Source: Chromera velia (taxonomy: Eukaryota; Sar; Chromeraceae). Taken from it: 25,186 nucleotides of DNA. The notes below the pieces were generated by a model. That model searched no databases. It worked only from the letters and a program-made list of their open reading frames with translations, and was not told where the DNA came from. How positions within the stretch are numbered: position 1 is the stretch's first letter; each line of letters opens with the position of its first letter. The position numbers were made by a program, and so were the translations under genes. Shown here piece by piece: positions 9,985 to 17,587 of this stretch. Where the stretch lies: contig JAHBMJ010000024.1 of assembly GCA_018398765.1 (NCBI GenBank), forward strand, positions 64,475 to 89,660. Direction: 5' to 3'.

Positions 9985-10019
9985 TCGTGCGTGCGCGTCT
10001 TCGTGTTTTCGACACATTC
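8641..10019. repeat. Seven-copy satellite of ~180-220 bp with embedded GT tracts
   Basis: Units start near 8641, 8851, 9073, 9251, 9463, 9645 and 9861. Each has CCT(T/C)GTCTAATATTTTAG, then CAAGTGTTGC.GGCGA-type sequence, a (GT)n tract of very different length and purity, GAAGGCAGAGGCC, AACTTTGTGA, and a block ending GTCCCAGCACTTTTTTGTCC. Units 1-3 share TTAGACAGGCGTTG, while units 4-7 share a GCAAGTGTTG form, so two subfamilies are visible. In unit 7 a TTCGTGCGTGCGCGTCTTCG block is doubled. Translations of the GT tracts are artefacts. Confidence 0.9.
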
Positions 10020-10174
10020 TTTGAGTCTTGGTCTCATACTGATGTTGCAGCCGAGATCCCGGAGGACGCTGCGGGGGCGGAATGCGAATCAGCGGTGTGC
10101 AAAAACACGAGAATCCCAAAGGTGACGACATAGTTGATTTGAAGAAAGGCAGCTCGTGATCGTGTGCATTGTGA

Positions 10175-10399
10175 CGACGCTCCGCCTCAGCCACCCCATC
10201 TTGCAAGGAGAAGGACAGCAAGTCGATCATTGGTGCGATGGACTACTTCCAGCTCATGATGGGGAGACCCCTTCTCCTCGTCTTTGATGGAGAATCGGCA
10301 GTACACTGCACGGAAGTCGATGCCTGGCGGGAGGCACTACGTCGAGATCCGAAAAAGGAGGCTTTCTGTTTCTCTTGTCGCTGTTGGTCGTTGCAGTAG
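10175..10399 (+). CDS. Candidate internal exon, unknown protein
   Basis: An open frame between TGA (10172) and TAG (10397) reads CKEKDSKSIIGAMDYFQLMM, then GRPLLLVFDGESAVHC and TEVDAWREALRRDPKKEAFC. Its amino-acid mix is far more protein-like than the other frames. A CCGCCTCAG acceptor lies at about 10182-10190 and an internal ATG at 10238. No family is recognised. It probably belongs to one spliced gene with the open frames at 10524 and 11406, but the splice phases cannot be settled. Confidence 0.4.
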   Translation, partial: RRSASATPSCKEKDSKSIIGAMDYFQLMMGRPLLLVFDGESAVHCTEVDAWREALRRDPKKEAFCFSCRCWSLQ

Positions 10400-10523
10400 G
10401 CGGCGTCCATCAGCATCAGAATGCAAGTCAGTCGGGCAGCTGGAGAGAGAGCGATTGAAATTTCCGAGTGCCCGATGACATAAGCCGAGACTCAGTGTCA
10501 AGCTGCTGATGTTTCTCTTCCAG

Positions 10524-10747
10524 ATCCGTGCAAAGCTCTGCCCGGGTACACGATCTTTCACATCGGCCGATTTCTTCAGTGGAAAGTTGTCGGTGAAACA
10601 AGGTGGAGGTGCATCTCCCCGTCTTCGGGTTCATCCTCGACCCCGGACGGACTACTGGTCTTCATGGAAACGCCACGCGCGAGTGTGTCACACGCTCCTC
10701 TGCTCTTATCATCTGTTGTCTGCGTGCGTGCACATGTGTGTACGTGA
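10524..10747 (+). CDS. Candidate exon, unknown protein
   Basis: It follows a good acceptor (GTTTCTCTTCCAG, ending 10523). The frame reads PCKALPGYTIFHIGRFLQWK, then VVGETRWRCISPSSGS, and stays open to TGA at 10745. The composition looks coding up to about 10700 and then drifts into GT-rich sequence where a donor may lie. No ATG is needed if it is internal. Family unknown. Confidence 0.4.
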
Positions 10748-11071
10748 GGGAGGCAAGGTGTAGGCGCCGCCCTGACCTTTAAGCAAGCCTTTGGACTCTG
10801 GCCTTTAGAAAAGGACTGCTGAGCTTTGTTGAGGCGTAGCGTGAGCGGGCATCGGGAGCTGTAATCTCTAAACTGCCAGCCAGTGTCGATGCGCTCTCCC
10901 TGCTTTGGCACGTAAACTTTTTACAGCACTGCAAGGATGGTCCTCCTCAGTATGTGCTTGACACGAATTATAACACAGTTCTGATCTGCTTCAGTACATT
11001 TTTTTTCTTTTTTTTTCATTCTTCCGCTTCTTTTCTCTTCCCTTCCCCCGTTCTCTTTCTGCCTGCGTGCG
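10748..11071. other. Probable intron sequence
   Basis: No convincing frame. It contains a poly-pyrimidine stretch (about 11000-11065) leading into microsatellites. Confidence 0.3.
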
Positions 11072-11099
11072 TGCCTCTGTGTGTGTGTGTGTGTGTGTG

Positions 11100-11130
<31 letters not shown>

Positions 11131-11132
11131 AG

Positions 11133-11165
<33 letters not shown>

Positions 11166-11267
11166 GCCTGTCTGTCTGCCTGTCTGTCTGTCTGTCTGTC
11201 TCTAGTGTCTGTCTGTCTGTGTCTGTGTGTGTGTGCATGTGTATGCATGTGCGTGCGTGCGTGCGTG

Positions 11268-11301
<34 letters not shown>

Positions 11302-11318
11302 TGTGTGTGTGTGGGGGG

Positions 11319-11359
<41 letters not shown>

Positions 11360-11365
11360 CGTACA
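11072..11365 (+). repeat. Compound GT / CTGT microsatellite
   Basis: (GT)n at about 11079-11101 is followed by (CTGT)n at about 11099-11220, interrupted by two CTCTAGTGT blocks. A second long GT tract (about 11225-11365) contains a run of eight Gs. The pyrimidine/GT strand is the plus strand throughout. Confidence 0.9.
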
Positions 11366-11405
11366 TGCTGCGAGTCTGTATCTGTATCATCATTTCGATC
11401 ATTAG

Positions 11406-11988
11406 TACCGAGGCCGACGAAAGTCCCGCTTGGATTGGCAGAGTGGTTCGGGTGTCGCCCGATGAGACACAAGTCAAACTACACTGGATGATTGGGAAGT
11501 GGTCGACAGGCAAGGGGGCAGAGCGTTTTCAGAGACCAAAAGCCCCACAACGGAAAAAGGGCAAGAGGGGCGAGGAGGAAGGAGCCGCGGGCCCCCCATC
11601 AAAGGCCGCTAAGGATGTTCCCATGAAGCCTTGTCTTGATGAGAACGAGGTTTCCGCCATTTTGTTGTTTGGAGAGAGGGAAGAGTTTTTTCGTAAAGGT
11701 TTCTATCTCCGCAGTCACGTCGTTGCATGGTCTTCTACGTGGTTCTTCGATGAGAGGGGTCGCAACCTCAGCCTCTTTCATAGGTTTTACCTGAAACTGA
11801 AGACATCCATGCCAGTGGATTCACTCAATACTGATCTCCCCTGCGCAAAGCCTTCGAGGACTGTTTCTTGTTGTGAGCCATTTGTGAGCCATCTTTCACC
11901 TTTTGAGCCACTTTTCGGATGCGCGCTGTCCTGTAAGGCTTTACCTTTTACGCTGTCCTGCGAGCAATCTTTTACCTGTAAGGCTTAG
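11406..11988 (+). CDS. Candidate last exon with a chromatin-reader-like strand motif
   Basis: After a TTTCGATCATTAG acceptor the frame reads [20 protein letters not shown] then [11 protein letters not shown]. The pattern P-x-W-I-G-x-V...V-x-L-H-W recalls the small beta-barrel (Tudor/PWWP/BAH-like) seen in chromatin proteins and in some retroelement tails; this is a pattern call only. A Lys/Arg-rich linker ([15 protein letters not shown]) and a helical stretch ([20 protein letters not shown]) follow. The last 60 residues, with repeated CEPF and SC motifs, look like read-through of short repeats. The frame ends with TAG at 11986-11988. Confidence 0.4.
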
Positions 11989-12117
11989 CCTTAGTCAAAC
12001 AAAATTTCAATTTAATTCACTTCCTGGTACTGTAACATTCAATCTTCGACAATGCCATGTCTGACTCATTTACAGTGAGTCTCAGTGACAGTTAGTCTCT
12101 CGATGGGGCTTTTCATA

Positions 12118-12145
12118 CGTGTGTGTGTGTGTGTGTGTGTGTGTG

Positions 12146-12178
<33 letters not shown>
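12118..12178 (+). repeat. GT microsatellite
   Basis: About 60 bp of GT, interrupted once by TTGTG. Confidence 0.9.
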
Positions 12179-12180
<2 letters not shown>

Positions 12181-12333
12181 TGTCTGTGCAGTACGTGCTT
12201 CGGCACATCGAGGCTCCGATTCGGAATTGAAAGTCTTTTCAGTAACCCCGGCGGTAGACCACGTTGAATCTCCGAAAGGTCACGAAGGACCGATCATACG
12301 CTGTGACAGTCACTGCGTCCGCCGACTCTGTCT

Positions 12334-12334
<1 letters not shown>

Positions 12335-12369
<35 letters not shown>
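12335..12369. repeat. GA microsatellite
   Basis: Pure (GA)n of about 17 units, just after CTCTGTCTCTCA, its partial complement. Confidence 0.9.
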
Positions 12370-12372
<3 letters not shown>

Positions 12373-12517
12373 GAAAAACGTGCCAATGGGAGACAGTCAC
12401 TCTGAGTCAGCCGCGTTTTGTTTTTTCAGAAGGAGAGACCCACTCTCCGACAGACACACACAAGACATGCGCACAGGCTCGCTGCTGTAACCAAAGCGAC
12501 AAGCGGTAAGAAGACCC

Positions 12518-12682
12518 TCACCGAGGCTTGAAGGGAAAGCAGCTGAGCGTGGAAAGCAGAGGAAGGCAATGCAACAACGCGTCAAGGATGAGAAAGCCGT
12601 TGCACAGTCTGAGCACGACAAAAAGATCACTGCTCGAGAGAGAGAAGGGAGATGGTCCAAAAGGGGGGGACGTGCACGTTAA
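12518..12682 (+). CDS. Fragment of a charged helical protein
   Basis: The frame from TCA at 12518 to TAA at 12680 reads RLEGKAAERGKQRKAMQQRV then KDEKAVAQSEHDKKITARER, strongly coiled-coil-like. It ends in EGRWSKRGG, which resembles GRWFKRAKD in the exon at 14261-14437. It lies just upstream of copy A of the unknown family. No start codon is evident; probably an exon or relic. Confidence 0.35.
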   Translation, partial: SPRLEGKAAERGKQRKAMQQRVKDEKAVAQSEHDKKITAREREGRWSKRGGRAR

Positions 12683-12772
12683 GCCCCAATCATCAACACC
12701 TCCCGGTCCGGCAGCACCGCTGTCAACCCTATGGAGACGTTCCATCGGGGAGTGACCGAGGAGAGCGAGTCG
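12660..12772 (+). pseudogene. Unknown helical family, truncated copy A
   Basis: DNA here (GGGGACGTGCACGTTAAGCC, then a CATCAACACC block, then CCGGTCCGGCAGCACCGCTG and GAGACGTTCCATCGGGGAGT) matches copies B (13149 on) and C (14465-14503 plus 14772 on). Homology stops at about 12772, so only the first part of the conserved exon is left. Confidence 0.6.
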
Positions 12773-12960
12773 GGACGGTGAGGGAGGCGATGGTCGTCTT
12801 GCAGAAATCGTCTTGCTAACCCAACGGTCCTGTCAGGTAGTTCCACAGCATCCAAACCTTTGCGAAGAGTCGAGAAGTATTTTGCAGTGTTCGTTCTTCT
12901 CCCCTTCTCTTATTGAAACTCCTTTTCAAGTCCTTTTCCTTCAACCCTGGTCTTCGAAGA

Positions 12961-13462
12961 TGTCTTTCTGGCAACGCGAATTGGCCGAGGCAGACAAAAG
13001 GGTTGAAGAAGTCCATCAGCAGTACTTGAAGAACAAAGGAGATGACCTTTGGGGATCTCAAGGCCTTGAGGTGGCTGGCGAGTTCCCCGAAGATACACAT
13101 CGACGAGTGCTACGAGTTCATGCAGTCTCTGGACATCTCCGTAGGGTTTGTCATCAACACCTTCCGGTTTGGCAGCACCGGTCAACCCTATAGAGACGTT
13201 CCATCAGGGAGTGGCCGAGGAGATGCTGAAGTGCGCCATCGTCCCACACTTCGTGAAGGAGGGTGCCAAGAAAGCTCACATCCTCAACGAGAGGAAGAAG
13301 AGGGTGTACGAGTATCTGCGGAACGAGAACCTGGAGGAGCACTTCCGAAACAAGCTGGAGGTCTACTTATGGACATTGAAGGACATCCACGCCTGGTTCG
13401 TGGTGCTCTCCATCCTCGACTACAAGCTGATGAGAGACCTCATCAACGCCGTCCGCCCCTGA
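12961..13462 (+). pseudogene. Unknown helical family, copy B, frameshifted
   Basis: This is the fullest copy. Starting at the ATG at 12961 it reads MSFWQRELAEADKRVEEVHQ. It changes frame near 13040 to MTFGDLKALRWLASSPKIHI and DECYEFMQSLDISV, and again near 13181 to NPIETFHQGVAEEMLKCAIV, HFVKEGAKKAHILNERKKRV and HFRNKLEVYLWTLKDIHAWF, ending with TGA at 13460-13462. The second shift is explained by the sequence: copies A and C have ACCGCTGTCAACC where this copy has ACCGGTCAACC, two bases fewer. The protein is all-helical in appearance and I do not recognise it. Confidence 0.6.
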
Positions 13463-13560
13463 ATTCAAATCTGGACACTGCATCATGGGATTCCCGTGGA
13501 GTGAGATCTCCACATTAATTCTTGAACATGAGGCCCCGATGAGCCTCCCCTCCCGGCAGT

Positions 13561-13926
13561 GTGGGCTGCCTAGCTTGTCCTATGAACAAGACGGCTTCTG
13601 AACTCGCCCTCCGCCGGATCCTTTCAGTACAGCCCCCCTCTGCAGGGCTACACCTACCGGTCCTAGGCACGGTGACCCAGGTGGCCATCGCAATGAAGCA
13701 TCATTTCATGGAGATGGAGGGCGGGAATCAGAAAGGAATCATGGTAATGAAAGTCATCCGGACGTTCTACCGGAATTTCGGGGCCTCGGCGAAGGCCATG
13801 AAATTCTCTCTTCCGTCCAAGAAAGAGGATGATGACGGCAACGGAGGCCCCGGCCGGTCTTCTAAGAGGAGGAACTGCATGGCGGGGGGGCGGGGAAGGG
13901 AGGGCAAGACGCCGAAAGCAAGTTAG
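13561..13926 (+). CDS. Hypothetical exon, unknown protein
   Basis: The open frame includes AIAMKHHFMEMEGGNQKG, IMVMKVIRTFYRNFGASAKA and an acidic/basic tail (KKEDDDGNGG, SSKRRN), ending with TAG at 13924-13926. The protein-like part begins near 13680, after a CCCAG acceptor-like site (GGTGACCCAG), so the first 40 codons may be intron. The stop lies just before the 113-bp repeats. Confidence 0.35.
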   Translation: MGCLACPMNKTASELALRRILSVQPPSAGLHLPVLGTVTQVAIAMKHHFMEMEGGNQKGIMVMKVIRTFYRNFGASAKAMKFSLPSKKEDDDGNGGPGRSSKRRNCMAGGRGREGKTPKAS

Positions 13927-14226
13927 GTGCATGTGTGGGTGGTTGTCCCACACTCACCTTATCGACGCATCCGAGCTGCGCTCTGCTACTGCTGCACATT
14001 TTTGAGGGGAGGGGAAAGGGAGAAGGGGGGGTAGGGGAGGTGAATGTGCGGGTGGTCGTCCCACACTCCCCTTGTCGACGCATCCGAGCTGCGCTCTGCT
14101 GCTGCTGCACATTCTTGAGGGGAGGGGAAAGGGAGAAGGGGGGGTGGGGGAGGTGAATGTGTGGGTGGTCGTCCCACACTCCCCTTATCGATACATCTGA
14201 GCTGCTACTGCTGCACATTCTTGTGG
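13927..14226. repeat. 113-bp tandem repeat, 2.6 copies
   Basis: Units start at 13927, 14040 and 14153, exactly 113 bp apart; the third is cut short near 14226. Each has GTG.GGGTGGTCGTCCCACAC (a short hairpin, GTGGG...CCCAC), a CGACGCATCCGAGCTGCGCT block, CTGCTGCTGCACATT, and a G/A-rich stretch. Confidence 0.9.
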
Positions 14227-14260
14227 GCTGCGGAGTCATTCAATTTTGGCCCGATTGAAG

Positions 14261-14437
14261 AGCTGGAGCTGCACCTTCAGGGAGAGGAGGAGGGAGATGG
14301 TTCAAAAGGGCGAAAGATTTGTACAAGTTGTACGAGCGCTGGGAACACGCGGTAGAAACGCAACCGCCGTATAAAAAATTATCGGCGGAGGATGTTAGGC
14401 GTTTGAATCCGAGGGTGTTTTGTGTCAACGTACAACG
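14261..14437 (+). CDS. Exon of the unknown helical family (upstream exon of copy C)
   Basis: After a TGA in frame (14256) and an AAG acceptor-like site, the frame reads GRWFKRAKDLYKLYERWEHA then VETQPPYKKLSAEDVRRLNP and RVFCVNVQ. It ends at a good donor, ACG|GTAAGG (GT at 14438). The pattern of this exon resembles the N-terminal part of copy B. The next exon is probably 14772 onward, so the AT/GT microsatellite would lie in the intron. Confidence 0.5.
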
Positions 14438-14503
14438 GTAAGGAGTCAATAAGTGAGTGAGTTATGGGGGGGACGCGCACATCAAGCCTCATCATCAACA
14501 CCT

Positions 14504-14530
14504 ATATATATATCAACACCTATATGTATG

Positions 14531-14590
<60 letters not shown>
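14504..14590. repeat. AT/GT compound microsatellite inside copy C
   Basis: TATA-rich tract followed by (GT)n. It separates CATCAACACCT (end of the first homology block, 14503) from CCGGTCCGGCAG (14773), which are adjacent in copy A. About 270 bp has therefore been gained here, or lost in copy A. Confidence 0.85.
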
Positions 14591-14591
<1 letters not shown>

Positions 14592-14771
14592 CTGCAGTCT
14601 GGGGTCTTTCAAGGAGGAGGTCAGGGAGGAGGGGAGGAGGCTGGTGTAGGGATCTCCAGGAAAGCTCGAAGCGGTTTTTCGTCGTTTGACGTGAAACGGG
14701 GACGCTCGACTGAAGAGCGACGCAGGCAGCAGTGCTGGAAGGATGAAACTGCGTTAATAGATACGTCAATA

Positions 14772-15066
14772 CACCGGTCCGGCAGCACCGCTGTCAACCC
14801 TATGTGGAGACGTTCCATCGGGGAGTGGCCGAGGAGTTGCTCAAGTGTGCCATCGTCCGACACTTTGTAAAGGAGGGTGCCAAGAAGATGGCCAACGTCT
14901 TCAACGATCGAGAGGAAGAAGAGGGTGCATGGATGAGTATCTCCGGAATGAGAAGCAGGAGGAACACTTCAGGAACAAGCTGGAGGTGTATCTATGGACG
15001 TTGAAGGACATCCACCCCTGGTTCGTGATGCGTTCAATTCTAGACATCCCCTCGATCGACGATTGA
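14772..15066 (+). pseudogene. Unknown helical family, copy C, frameshifted
   Basis: Homologous to 13166-13420. It reads METFHRGVAEELLKCAIVRH and FVKEGAKKMANVFND in one frame, then DEYLRNEKQEEHFRNKLEVY and LWTLKDIHPWFV in another. Compared with copies A and B there is an extra TG after CCCTA (CCTATGTGGAGACG), an extra four bases near CAACGATCGAGAGG and four more near GTGCATGGATGAG. These lesions differ from those in copy B, so the copies decayed independently. Confidence 0.6.
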
Positions 15067-15255
15067 TTCAATCAATTCACACAAGGATTCAACATGCGCA
15101 GTCTCATCTCACCCTCTCTGAGGTGTGGCACCTGCATGATCAACTTGACCAATACCTTGCAGCGTGTTTACGCACTCGGGAGTGGGAAGAGTGGGGAGAG
15201 CATGACGACGGAGAGTCAGATGGATGGGGGGACGGACCTCTCGCTCGGACTATGA

Positions 15256-15321
15256 ATGAGAATGGAGGCCATGCAGATGCAGACGGCCGCCAAAATCATT
15301 CGGGACCGCCTCTCAGAGCAG
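15256..15321 (+). CDS. Short candidate exon
   Basis: The frame MRMEAMQMQTAAKIIRDRLS ends CAG|GTGAGT, a near-ideal donor at 15322. It shares its frame with the open region from 15478. Upstream, the same frame also looks coding (MRSLISPSLRCGTCMINL from about 15093) but has a TGA at 15253. Family unknown. Confidence 0.35.
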
Positions 15322-15477
15322 GTGAGTGGCAAGCTCCTGCTCCGACAAACCTCCCACCTATCCCCCCTCAAGAGGAAAACATCCCTCGACCCAGCGGCTG
15401 GGTGAGAGATCTGTGGCCATACTTCTCGTCTCCTATCTCAAAAGTGCCAGACAGCAGATTGCCCCCGCAAAGGGCAA

Positions 15478-16100
15478 ATGTGCGACTGGAACGACCCCGA
15501 GGAAGACATCGACGTCAAGTTTGGCCTACCTCGAGATGAAGAGTCTCCGAAGGCTTCGCCCCTTCCAGGTGTGTTCTCCACCCCGATCGTGAAAAAGTCC
15601 ACCGGGGGGACGTCGAACCAAACCCTGGCTGGGATGAGGGGAGTGATCTCCAGAATGAGAAGGCCCGAGGGAGCGACACCCCTTTTTCCACTCCCCTGTG
15701 TCTCCCTGAGCTGGCTCCCTCTCTCACGCCTGCATCCATGCCCCCCCCTCGAGGCGCAATCAGACGTCTCCGATCTGAGCCTCCCAGATGCCCCATCTCA
15801 TGCTCCCTCCGAGGCAGGTTCTCAAATCCCTTCCGATGGCACAATAGCCTCTCTGGAGGATCTCAAAGGAGTGGAATTTGGAGATGGCTCGTATGGTGGA
15901 GGAGGCTATTGGGAAAGGGACGCTCAGAACGAGATCGAGAGAGCAAGAGGGTCGGCACGGGGATACATTCAACAACTCTACGCTACCCTTTCTGTGACTC
16001 CCGCACTTGCCGATTTCGATCTCAGTGCACCCGTGATCCTCACCATCTTTCACCGCTCCGGCTGGCATGATGGATCCAATGCGGGGAGCTGCCAGAGAAG
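15478..16100 (+). CDS. Hypothetical low-complexity protein segment
   Basis: The long open frame begins MCDWNDPEEDIDVKFGLPRD, passes a Pro/Ser-rich stretch, then an acidic-Gly segment (DGTIASLEDLKGVEFGDGS) and a better-folded part (NEIERARGSARGYIQQLYAT, then LADFDLSAPVILTIFHRSG). After about 16070 the coding character shifts to the frame at 16125. Family not recognised; probably an exon of a decaying gene. Confidence 0.35.
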
Positions 16101-16124
16101 GAGGACCTGGATATCACCGTCTCC

Positions 16125-16670
16125 ATGCTGCAGGTCAGCGCCCCATGTCTTTATCACATGTCTTCATCGATTACGCAGCTGCCCCCCAATTCCTTCCCGA
16201 TCCCCTCCCTACGCGGCCTCATCCACATCAACTCCAGCATGGGTCCTACACCTTCTGCCAACAATGACCCGAACACCAACTTCCATCCCATAGTGAGGAG
16301 AACTGAGGGGGAGACCGAGAAGAACACCAAGAACACCTTGGAGGCTGCCGGCATGGTTATGGTGAACGACACCAACAACACGCAGACCTACATGGATCTG
16401 GCCCATCCCGACCGATTGGCCATCGTGATCACACACATCCACCATGACCACATTATGCTCGGCACTCCGCACCCCACCCGACCAGAGCCGTGTATCTCAT
16501 ACACCCGACCAGAGGATGTGACGGAATTGAGATACCCGACTATACACGGTATAGTGTGGCCACCACCAACGTTGTCCAGACTGGAGGCTGCCTCACCCAC
16601 ATCAACTCCAGCAAGGGTCCTACACCTTCTGCCAACAACGCCCCGAACACCAACTTCCACGCCATCGTGA
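16125..16670 (+). CDS. Frame with HxHxDH metallo-beta-lactamase-like motif
   Basis: Protein-like character is clearest from about 16290 to 16460: KNTKNTLEAAGMVMVNDTNN, then a Tyr/Met/Asp stretch and DRLAIVITHIHHDH (the last six residues at 16434-16451). HxHxDH after a beta strand is the defining metal-binding motif of the metallo-beta-lactamase fold, and a strand with Asp some 30 residues before it also fits. Downstream the frame loses that fold; no further His or Asp ligands or conserved glycines can be assigned. It is either a fragment of such a hydrolase or a chance motif. The frame also runs through both 86-bp direct repeats. Confidence 0.3.
   Translation: MLQVSAPCLYHMSSSITQLPPNSFPIPSLRGLIHINSSMGPTPSANNDPNTNFHPIVRRTEGETEKNTKNTLEAAGMVMVNDTNNTQTYMDLAHPDRLAIVITHIHHDHIMLGTPHPTRPEPCISYTRPEDVTELRYPTIHGIVWPPPTLSRLEAASPTSTPARVLHLLPTTPRTPTSTPS
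16223..16308 (+). repeat. 86-bp direct repeat, copy 1
   Basis: Starts CCACATCAACTCCAGCATGG and matches 16597-16682 with few mismatches, 374 bp apart, in the same frame (both read HINSS.GPTPSANN.PNTNFH). Confidence 0.8.
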
Positions 16671-16682
16671 GGAGAACCGAGG
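16597..16682 (+). repeat. 86-bp direct repeat, copy 2
   Basis: Partner of 16223-16308. It is followed by a smaller doublet, CTTCTTCGAGCAAGTCTCTC (about 16708) and CTTCTTTGAGCAAGTCTCTC (about 16743). Confidence 0.8.
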
Positions 16683-16812
16683 CTCTTGGTTTGGCAATTA
16701 AGAACCCCTTCTTCGAGCAAGTCTCTCAACCAACCACCACACCTTCTTTGAGCAAGTCTCTCAGCTTGTGTGAGTGTGTTTGCAGGCCAAGGCTGGTGTT
16801 GAGATTGCATGA

Positions 16813-17226
16813 GGCAACAGAGAGGGACAGAGGCTGCATGATTTCCGAAGAGAGTCGCTCATTGAAAACCTCTCCAAACTGCGCAAAATGGCAAGAGACA
16901 GGGACCAACAGATTCGTCCTCTCCTTGCGTCTACCGCTCGCCAAGCGGGGAAGGAGATTGAGCTTCTGGAGATGGCGACTGCCCCTGCGACGGGCCGGGC
17001 TGGGGGGGGAGACGAGGACAGAGAGAGAGGGAGAGAGATGGAGAGAGGGAGAGACAGATCAACTGACAGACAGCAGCAGTATCAAGGCATGACTATGCAT
17101 GACTTGCATGACTATAAGTCCTCTGCACATGCCTATGATCATTCTGGTATTCAGATAAATTCTAACGGAAACGAGCACTCCCGCCCTCGCCTCCCACGCT
17201 GGCAAGGAATCCGTCATCGGGCGTGA
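16813..17226 (+). CDS. Coiled-coil-like exon
   Basis: The frame opens after TGA (16810) and reads RLHDFRRESLIENLSKLRKM, ARDRDQQIRPLLASTARQAG and KEIELLEMA, a regular charged helix. An Arg/Glu/Gly-rich run and a Gln/Tyr/His-rich tail follow, to the TGA at 17224-17226. Family unknown. Confidence 0.35.
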   Translation, partial: GNREGQRLHDFRRESLIENLSKLRKMARDRDQQIRPLLASTARQAGKEIELLEMATAPATGRAGGGDEDRERGREMERGRDRSTDRQQQYQGMTMHDLHDYKSSAHAYDHSGIQINSNGNEHSRPRLPRWQGIRHRA

Positions 17227-17587
17227 GATCATGCGCCGCTTTCGAGGGCAACGTTGAGGATGGGGCCACCAAGTTCTGGACTGCGAAGAAACCCAAGCTG
17301 GAGAAGGCTGGCATCCTCAAGCCTGAGGGGGGGAAAGGCTCCCGTGACACTGGTCGTGATCCTGAAGATTCAGGTCGGTCCTCCGTCAATCTGTCTTCGT
17401 GGTGCCTGTTCGGAAGTTTTCTTGCCTCGAGACTTGGAGAGGATGTGCGGTTGTCTCTTCCTCCTCTCTGTCGATCTCGCTTATTCGTTCCAACCCGTCT
17501 CCAACAGTTCGTCTTCTCACTTCTTCAATTTCATTGTGCTGCTTCGAATCCTTCGAATCTATCGCGTTCCCCCTTCTTTTTTTTCAG

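Noticed and set aside
8641-10019. Regularly spaced repeats resembling a CRISPR array
   Set aside because: Units are about 200 bp with variable GT tracts, there are no short uniform repeats with unique spacers, and the context is eukaryotic. It is a satellite.
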